Of a DNA stretch of 5,917 nt, positions 1-3,559 are shown piece by piece. This stretch comes from Defluviitaleaceae bacterium (GTDB lineage Bacteria; Bacillota_A; Clostridia; Lachnospirales; WQUN01), in the NCBI GenBank assembly GCA_009779525.1, contig WREB01000085.1, positions 1 through 5,917 on the forward strand. Reading direction: 5' to 3'. Numbering within the stretch: position 1 is the stretch's first letter; each line of letters begins with the position of its first letter. The notes beneath the pieces were generated by a model. It was not told where the DNA came from. It ran no database searches and saw nothing but the letters and a program-made list of their open reading frames with translations. The translations under genes and the position numbers were made by a program.

Positions 1-146
1 ATTCGAGGGAATATGTCCCGGTCCTGGTCTGCGGTAAAAATGTCGCGCCCGCGAATCTCGGAACGCGCGAAACTTCGGCAGACCTCGGCGCGACCGTTTA
101 CTTCGAGCTGACCGGAAAAAAGTGGCCGGTCGGAGAACGGTTTTGA
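1..146 (+). CDS. deoB: Phosphopentomutase, C-terminal end (partial)
   Basis: This is the 3' end of a gene that begins before the window, read in the frame whose codons start at base 3 and ending at TGA 144-146. The 47 visible residues begin SREYVPVLVCGKNV, continue with LGTRETSADLGATV and end WPVGERF. The RE-x-VPVLV segment and the LGTRET-x-AD-x-GAT segment are the characteristic C-terminal signature of phosphopentomutase, a cytoplasmic metalloenzyme of the alkaline-phosphatase superfamily. It interconverts ribose-1-phosphate or deoxyribose-1-phosphate with the 5-phosphates in nucleoside salvage. The metal-binding core lies outside the window, so catalytic competence cannot be judged. The stop is 17 nt before the -35 box of the 6S RNA promoter, and I see no convincing terminator hairpin between them. 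Identification rests on one short but well conserved tail. Confidence 0.88.
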   Translation, partial: SREYVPVLVCGKNVAPANLGTRETSADLGATVYFELTGKKWPVGERF

Positions 147-163
147 GGCGCGGCCGCCTTAGC

Positions 164-192
164 TTGCGCCCCGCGAAATTTTTTTGTATAAT
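164..192 (+). promoter_or_regulatory. Sigma70-type promoter of the 6S RNA
   Basis: A TTGCGC hexamer at 164-169 (four of six matches to TTGACA) is followed by exactly 17 bp and a perfect TATAAT at 187-192. The spacer contains an A/T-rich run of seven T's just before the -10 box. The predicted transcription start is about 199-201, which is where the 5' strand of the 6S RNA terminal stem begins. The agreement between promoter position and RNA structure is the main support. It is the best housekeeping promoter in the window, as expected for an abundant RNA. Confidence 0.8.
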
Positions 193-198
193 CGGCCC

Positions 199-411
199 AC
201 GGACCTGGGATGTTCGACAACCTATATATTTGAACCTACAGACGCGAAACGGGAGTCTTATTCATTGCAGTGCCAACGCCGGGCCGCATAAATCTCGGGA
301 AACGGCCGCGAATCGTTCGCCCGGGGCAGCGGAAAGCGGCGGTATTGCTGCGGACACCCACCTAGCTTTAGGGCTAGGTGTCAAATTATAGGACCGGCAC
401 CCTGGGTTTTC
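199..411 (+). ncRNA. ssrS: 6S RNA (RNA polymerase-binding regulatory RNA)
   Basis: 6S RNA folds like an open promoter and binds the housekeeping sigma-RNA polymerase holoenzyme, lowering transcription in stationary phase. The 5' end contains GATGTTCG, as in E. coli 6S RNA, and the 3' end contains GGCACC where E. coli has GGCATC. The terminal stem pairs 201-214 with 396-409, with several G-U pairs and one A-C mismatch. A second stem pairs CCTATA plus ATTTGA (221-233, one bulged base) with TCAAATTATAGG (381-392). A perfect 8-bp hairpin, CACCTAGC with GCTAGGTG (359-366/373-380, six-base loop), sits at the 3' side of the central region, as the CCUUGAA/UUCAAGG hairpin does in E. coli. The apical part is GC-rich; GGCCG 282-286 can pair with CGGCC 303-307. 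Length of about 210 nt suits the family. The ends are estimated from the promoter and stem. Any short reading frames across it are incidental. Confidence 0.85.
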
Positions 412-417
412 TTTTTT
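401..417 (+). terminator. T-rich tract ending the 6S RNA
   Basis: The 3' strand of the 6S terminal stem runs straight into TTTTCTTTTTT (407-417). The U-tract would favour release, but no strong local hairpin directly precedes it; the pairing partner is the 5' end of the RNA about 200 nt away. It could be a leaky terminator or a processing region, with part of the transcription continuing into the sigma factor gene. Confidence 0.45.
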
Positions 418-430
418 ACGCGAGGTATCC

Positions 431-1087
431 ATGAAAAAAACCGACGTCACGCGCGAGCCGGAAACGCTTAGGGACAAAAGCATACTCGCCGACGTAAAGT
501 CGGGGAACAAAGCCAAAGGCGACCGCGCGTTCGAGCGGCTCGTGCTCAATTACGAAAAACTGATCTGGCACATAGCGCGCAGGTTCTTCAGGAACAGCGA
601 GGACGCCGCGGACGCTTTCCAGGAGACCGTGATCAAGCTCTACAACGGAATCGGCGGCGCCGAGCTCTCCGAAAACTCCACGCTAAAGGGCTGGATCGGC
701 AAGGTGACTTCCAACGCGTGCCTCGACGAGCTCCGCAAGAAAAAGGAGCAGGCCGAGCCGGCCTGGGACATCGAGACGGTTTACGGCTACGGAAGATCCG
801 CGCCGTCGGCCGAGGACGAAACGCTAGCGAGGGAGCGCGTCCGCGAAATCCTTGCCGCGATGGAAGGGCTGACGGACGAGCACAGGACGCTGATAATACT
901 TCGCGAAATGAACGGGTTCAGCTACGCCGACTTGGCCGCGGCGACCGGCGTCGGAATAAACACGGTAAAGTCGAGGCTATCGCGCGCGAGGGAATCGCTT
1001 CACGCCCTTCAAAACTCGATCGAGTCGCGGCATGAAAGCAGCGACTTAAACTCGTCGGAAGCGTCCTCAAATTTAAGCCCGGCGTAA
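431..1087 (+). CDS. RNA polymerase sigma factor, ECF (sigma70 family) type
   Basis: A 218-residue protein with the two-domain plan of extracytoplasmic-function sigma factors, which direct RNA polymerase to alternative promoters. Region 2 spans about residues 34-105: the DAADAFQETVIKLYNGI helix (58-74) for core binding, and LKGWIGKVTSNACLDELRKK (85-104) for -10 recognition. A linker at about 106-135 is followed by region 4 (136-192), whose helix-turn-helix SYADLAAATGVGINTVKSRL (164-183) should read the -35 element. No sigma 1 or sigma 3 domain is visible. The start is ATG 431 with GAGG at 422-425, five bases upstream. The last 25 or so residues are serine-rich, fall outside the conserved domain and overlap the convergent GNAT gene. 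The gene lies about 20 nt after the 6S RNA, leaving no room for its own promoter downstream of that RNA. No anti-sigma gene follows on the same strand. The subgroup and target regulon cannot be told from sequence alone. Confidence 0.92.
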   Translation: MKKTDVTREPETLRDKSILADVKSGNKAKGDRAFERLVLNYEKLIWHIARRFFRNSEDAADAFQETVIKLYNGIGGAELSENSTLKGWIGKVTSNACLDELRKKKEQAEPAWDIETVYGYGRSAPSAEDETLARERVREILAAMEGLTDEHRTLIILREMNGFSYADLAAATGVGINTVKSRLSRARESLHALQNSIESRHESSDLNSSEASSNLSPA

Positions 1088-1638
1088 AATTTTTCGGGCA
1101 TCGCTTCCTTTAAATAAGGCAGGCCTTCTTCCAAGCCGTTCGGCCTTGGCCCCGGAAGTTCGCCGCGTATCAGCTTGAATCCGAAATCCGAATAGAGCTT
1201 AATCGCCCTGAACGAACCCGGCTGCGTATGCAGATAGACCGGGTATTTTTTATTTTCACCGAGGACCTTGGCCAACAACGCCCGCCCGATTCCAAGCCCC
1301 TCGTACTTTTTTATCACCTTGAACCAGTGCACGGAAGCGAGCGTCCCGTACGCCTCCCAGACGAAGCATGTCGCGACCGGCCGCTCGCCCCTGTCGCGCA
1401 CGAACCAGACCCTTTCGTAGAAAAGCTCGCGTTTTGGCGCGTACACCCGTTTGAACCATTCGTCGAGGTACGGGCTAAGCCTTAGCGCGGTTTCGTCGTC
1501 GTCGAACTGCATCCGTTTCCAAACGCCGATCTCGTTCGGCTTTATCCGCCTGAAGCGGTAGCCCGGCGGCAGCTCGCAAGGCGTAGCCAAGTTTTGCTCG
1601 CGCATCACCATGAATATGTTGGCGTCCCGAACGTCCAT
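1009..1638 (-). CDS. GNAT-family N-acetyltransferase
   Basis: A 209-residue protein of the Gcn5-related N-acetyltransferase fold, which moves an acetyl group from acetyl-CoA to an amine. Motif A, the pyrophosphate-binding loop, is seen as KYEGLGIGRALL at residues 111-122. It follows the strand TLASVHWFKVI (99-109). Motif B appears as HTQPGSFRAIKLYSDFGFKL (137-156). The acceptor is unknown. ATG 1638 is chosen because it lies 5 nt after the kinase stop, consistent with termination-reinitiation coupling. No Shine-Dalgarno sequence is visible there. Internal ATGs at 1611 and 1605 are alternatives, and a longer reading from 1707 would overlap the kinase by 64 bp. It is the last gene of the three-gene operon. 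Its final 26 codons overlap the 3' end of the sigma factor gene on the opposite strand, so the terminal SLLSCRDSIEF is probably a non-conserved tail. Confidence 0.85.
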   Translation of the reverse strand: MDVRDANIFMVMREQNLATPCELPPGYRFRRIKPNEIGVWKRMQFDDDETALRLSPYLDEWFKRVYAPKRELFYERVWFVRDRGERPVATCFVWEAYGTLASVHWFKVIKKYEGLGIGRALLAKVLGENKKYPVYLHTQPGSFRAIKLYSDFGFKLIRGELPGPRPNGLEEGLPYLKEAMPEKFYAGLKFEDASDEFKSLLSCRDSIEF

Positions 1639-1643
1639 CGCGT

Positions 1644-2600
1644 TTAAATGTTTAGCGGAATGATTTCCGCCTGATCCATAAGCCTTAAAAAATCGGCCTT
1701 CTCGCACAGCTGCGTGCCCTCGCGCATCACCGAGGCGCCCGCCGCTGCGACGCCGCAGCGAAGCATATGCGCTTCACTGGGATTATCATGTTCCTCGGCG
1801 AGCGCGTAAAGCATTCCCGCGACCATCGAGTCGCCCGCGCCCTGTAGCCCCGCGACCGGTATTTTTTGCGCCGGCGCGTAAAACGCGTTGTCGCAGGAAA
1901 CGATGACCGCGCCCATTTGGCCCATCGAAACGCACGCATAGCGGACGCCTTCCGATACGATCTCTTTGCAAAATTTCGCGGCCCGCGCCGCGGTTCCCAT
2001 GACGTCCGGCGCGTCAAACTTAACCCCGAACGCGCTCTCAAGCTCATACAGGTTGGGCTTGATCAAAAACGGCTTCCGCTTTGCCGCGAGCCCCCGACGA
2101 AACGCTTCGCCCTCCGCGTCCAAGACGAACCTGACTTTATCCGCCGAATCCATTATCCGCGCGTACGCGTCCGGCCCGATCCCCTGCGGGAGGCTTCCGC
2201 TTAGGACCGCCGTGCCGCAGCCCGATGTTTTTAGCTTTCCGATGATTTCGCCGACGCACGCGTCGTCCGCGAAATGGCCCGGCCGGTTGATTTCGGTCAT
2301 CGTCCCGCTTTCTATTTCGCGCAGCTTGACGTTGGTCCTGATTTCGCCGGGCGCGTAAAAAAAGTCGCGGGGTATGCCCGCGACGTCCAAAAACGAATCC
2401 ATCAGCCTGCCGTTGTCGTTATAATTTATTCCGAGGCATACGCTTTCGATTCCGAGATTTTTAAGCGCCACGCTGACGTTAAGGCCCTTGCCCGCCATGT
2501 CGGAGCGAACCTGCCTCACGCGGTTCATCCCGCCGCGGACAAGCGATTCGATCGTAAGCGTCTGGTCTATGCAGGGGTTGAGCGTTACCGTCGCGATCAT
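1644..2600 (-). CDS. PfkB-family sugar kinase, 1-phosphofructokinase-like
   Basis: A 318-residue ribokinase/PfkB-family kinase, the normal length for the 1-phosphofructokinase (FruK)/tagatose-6-phosphate kinase (LacC) branch. FruK makes fructose-1,6-bisphosphate from fructose-1-phosphate and ATP in the cytoplasm. It opens with TVTLNPCIDQT (residues 4-14), typical of FruK/LacC. It has the N-terminal PfkB signature AGKGLNVSVALKNLG (36-50), GEIRTNVKL (85-93) in the substrate lid region, SGSLPQG (134-140), KPNLYEL (181-187) and the C-terminal signature GAGDSMVAGM (254-263), whose Asp257 should be the catalytic base. The substrate could equally be tagatose-6-phosphate or another phosphorylated ketose, so no symbol is given. 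The ATG shares its first base with the upstream stop (TAATG), implying translational coupling with the isomerase-like gene. No fructose PTS or DeoR-type regulator is visible beside it. Confidence 0.9.
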   Translation of the reverse strand: MIATVTLNPCIDQTLTIESLVRGGMNRVRQVRSDMAGKGLNVSVALKNLGIESVCLGINYNDNGRLMDSFLDVAGIPRDFFYAPGEIRTNVKLREIESGTMTEINRPGHFADDACVGEIIGKLKTSGCGTAVLSGSLPQGIGPDAYARIMDSADKVRFVLDAEGEAFRRGLAAKRKPFLIKPNLYELESAFGVKFDAPDVMGTAARAAKFCKEIVSEGVRYACVSMGQMGAVIVSCDNAFYAPAQKIPVAGLQGAGDSMVAGMLYALAEEHDNPSEAHMLRCGVAAAGASVMREGTQLCEKADFLRLMDQAEIIPLNI

Positions 2601-3478
2601 TATTCGCCGATGATGCCTGCCAGCGCGTCGCGGGCGCGCTTAAACTGCGCGAAGCCGTCCGAAACGAACGAATCGGTCGGGTCCCCGTTTTCCTTCGCTT
2701 TCCTGTACGCCGCGAAGATATCCATTTGGTTGTAGATCGAGTGAAGGTGCGGCTCGATCGAAAGGAAGCCTTCGTAGCCGTCCTCCCCGAGCTTTTTCAA
2801 AAGCTCGGGCAGCCTTCCGTCGCCTTCGCCAGCCGGAGTAATCTCCTTTTTTTCGCCGTTCACCGCCGCGTCCTTTATGTGAACGTATTTAATCCGGTCC
2901 TTTAAAATTCCGTACGCGCGCGGAAAAACTTCTTCTCCCGCGAAAACGAAGTTCGCCGGGTCGAAGACCGCCATGAAGTTCTCGGACGGAATCGCGTCGA
3001 ACAAGTCCCTGCACCCGTCGGCGGTTTCGCCGTAGATCGCGGCCTCGTTTTCGTGAAGCAAAACCAAGCCGCGGCGTTCGGCTTCCTCCACGAAAGCGCC
3101 GAGCCTTCTTATCACTTCGGCGCGGTAGTCTTTCGGGTCCGCGCCCTCCGGGAAGTAAAACGAAAAAATACGGATGTTCTTCGTCCCCATCAGTTCGGCG
3201 ACGTCGCAGACATGCGTAAACTTTTTGAAGTATTCGCCGAAATCGTCCGTAATCTGCGCCTTCCCGATCGGCGAACCAATCGCCGATACCCCGATTTTGC
3301 CAGCGTCGAGCGTCCGCCTGAAGGACTTTATATCCTCAAGAGGATACTCCATTATGTTTTTTCCGTTGATGAAGCGAAGCTCCATGAAGCTTATGCCAAG
3401 CCGCTTAAACGCGTTTATCTGCTCGCTTAAATCAACGGTGATCTCGTCGGCGAAGCCGGAAAGAACGAACCGCCCCAT
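2600..3478 (-). CDS. Sugar phosphate isomerase/epimerase-like TIM-barrel protein
   Basis: A 292-residue protein of the xylose-isomerase-like TIM-barrel family (AP endonuclease 2 superfamily, related to IolE and ketose 3-epimerases). These cytoplasmic enzymes use a divalent metal to isomerise or epimerise sugars. The four expected metal ligands are visible as Glu143 in LLHENEAAIYG, Asp173 in VFDPANF, His200 in KYVHIKDA and Glu242 in LSIEPHL. The family motif GEGDG is at 217-221. The N-terminal strand GRFVLSGFADEI (2-13) leads into the barrel. ATG 3478 is chosen because AAGGAAGG (3487-3494 on this strand) precedes it by 8 nt; a start 16 codons further upstream would add a tail and lose this site. 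It is the first gene of the operon with the PfkB kinase and GNAT protein, and is divergent from glgP. The exact substrate is not determinable; a ketose or inositol-derived sugar acid is possible. Confidence 0.88.
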   Translation of the reverse strand: MGRFVLSGFADEITVDLSEQINAFKRLGISFMELRFINGKNIMEYPLEDIKSFRRTLDAGKIGVSAIGSPIGKAQITDDFGEYFKKFTHVCDVAELMGTKNIRIFSFYFPEGADPKDYRAEVIRRLGAFVEEAERRGLVLLHENEAAIYGETADGCRDLFDAIPSENFMAVFDPANFVFAGEEVFPRAYGILKDRIKYVHIKDAAVNGEKKEITPAGEGDGRLPELLKKLGEDGYEGFLSIEPHLHSIYNQMDIFAAYRKAKENGDPTDSFVSDGFAQFKRARDALAGIIGE

Positions 3479-3486
3479 ACCGCGCA

Positions 3487-3494
3487 CCTTCCTT
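3487..3494 (-). promoter_or_regulatory. Shine-Dalgarno site of the isomerase-like gene
   Basis: AAGGAAGG on the minus strand ends 8 nt before ATG 3478. It is the only strong ribosome binding site in the minus-strand operon and decides the start of its first gene. The two downstream genes have no comparable site and appear to rely on coupling. Confidence 0.7.
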
Positions 3495-3509
3495 TGCAAT
3501 GGCGTTTTT

Positions 3510-3517
3510 GTTATACT
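3510..3517. promoter_or_regulatory. Overlapping divergent -10 elements
   Basis: The 81-bp gap between the two divergent genes contains one short A/T-rich core. Read on the plus strand it gives TATACT (3512-3517), placing a start near 3524 and a leader of about 36 nt before glgP. Read on the minus strand it gives TATAAC (3510-3515), with a start near 3503 and a leader of about 25 nt before the isomerase-like gene. Each hexamer matches the consensus at five of six positions. Neither has a good -35 box at 16-18 bp spacing (TTCCTT at 3489-3494 for plus, TTCCGT for minus), so an activator or a modest basal level is likely. The two promoters probably compete. Confidence 0.5.
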
Positions 3518-3547
3518 ACCACACAACCCGAAACGGAATCCACCATT

Positions 3548-3553
3548 AGGAGG
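3548..3553 (+). promoter_or_regulatory. Shine-Dalgarno site of glgP
   Basis: A perfect AGGAGG lies 6 nt before ATG 3560, the strongest ribosome binding site in the window. It fixes the glgP start and predicts efficient translation. It also shows that this organism uses the canonical anti-Shine-Dalgarno sequence. Confidence 0.85.
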
Positions 3554-3559
3554 CTTACC

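Noticed and set aside
147..158. GGCGCGGCCGCC inverted repeat after deoB as a terminator
   Set aside because: Only a 4-bp stem forms and no T-run follows it directly; the downstream T-run at 179-185 lies within the 6S promoter spacer.
122..391. An 89-codon open frame across the intergenic region
   Set aside because: It overlaps the end of deoB and almost all of the 6S RNA, has arginine-rich low-complexity composition and no ribosome binding site.
367..392. A possible sigma gene promoter (TTTAGG and TATAGG) inside the 3' part of the 6S RNA
   Set aside because: The spacing is only 14 bp and both boxes are parts of 6S RNA structure (a hairpin loop and a stem), so the match is probably coincidental.
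262..549. A 95-codon minus-strand open frame
   Set aside because: It is antisense to the 6S RNA and the sigma factor N-terminus and shows no recognisable domain; stop-free frames are common in this GC-rich DNA.
1966..2735. Plus-strand open frames of 112-153 codons antisense to the kinase and isomerase-like genes
   Set aside because: The minus-strand frames carry clear PfkB and TIM-barrel motifs; the antisense frames do not.
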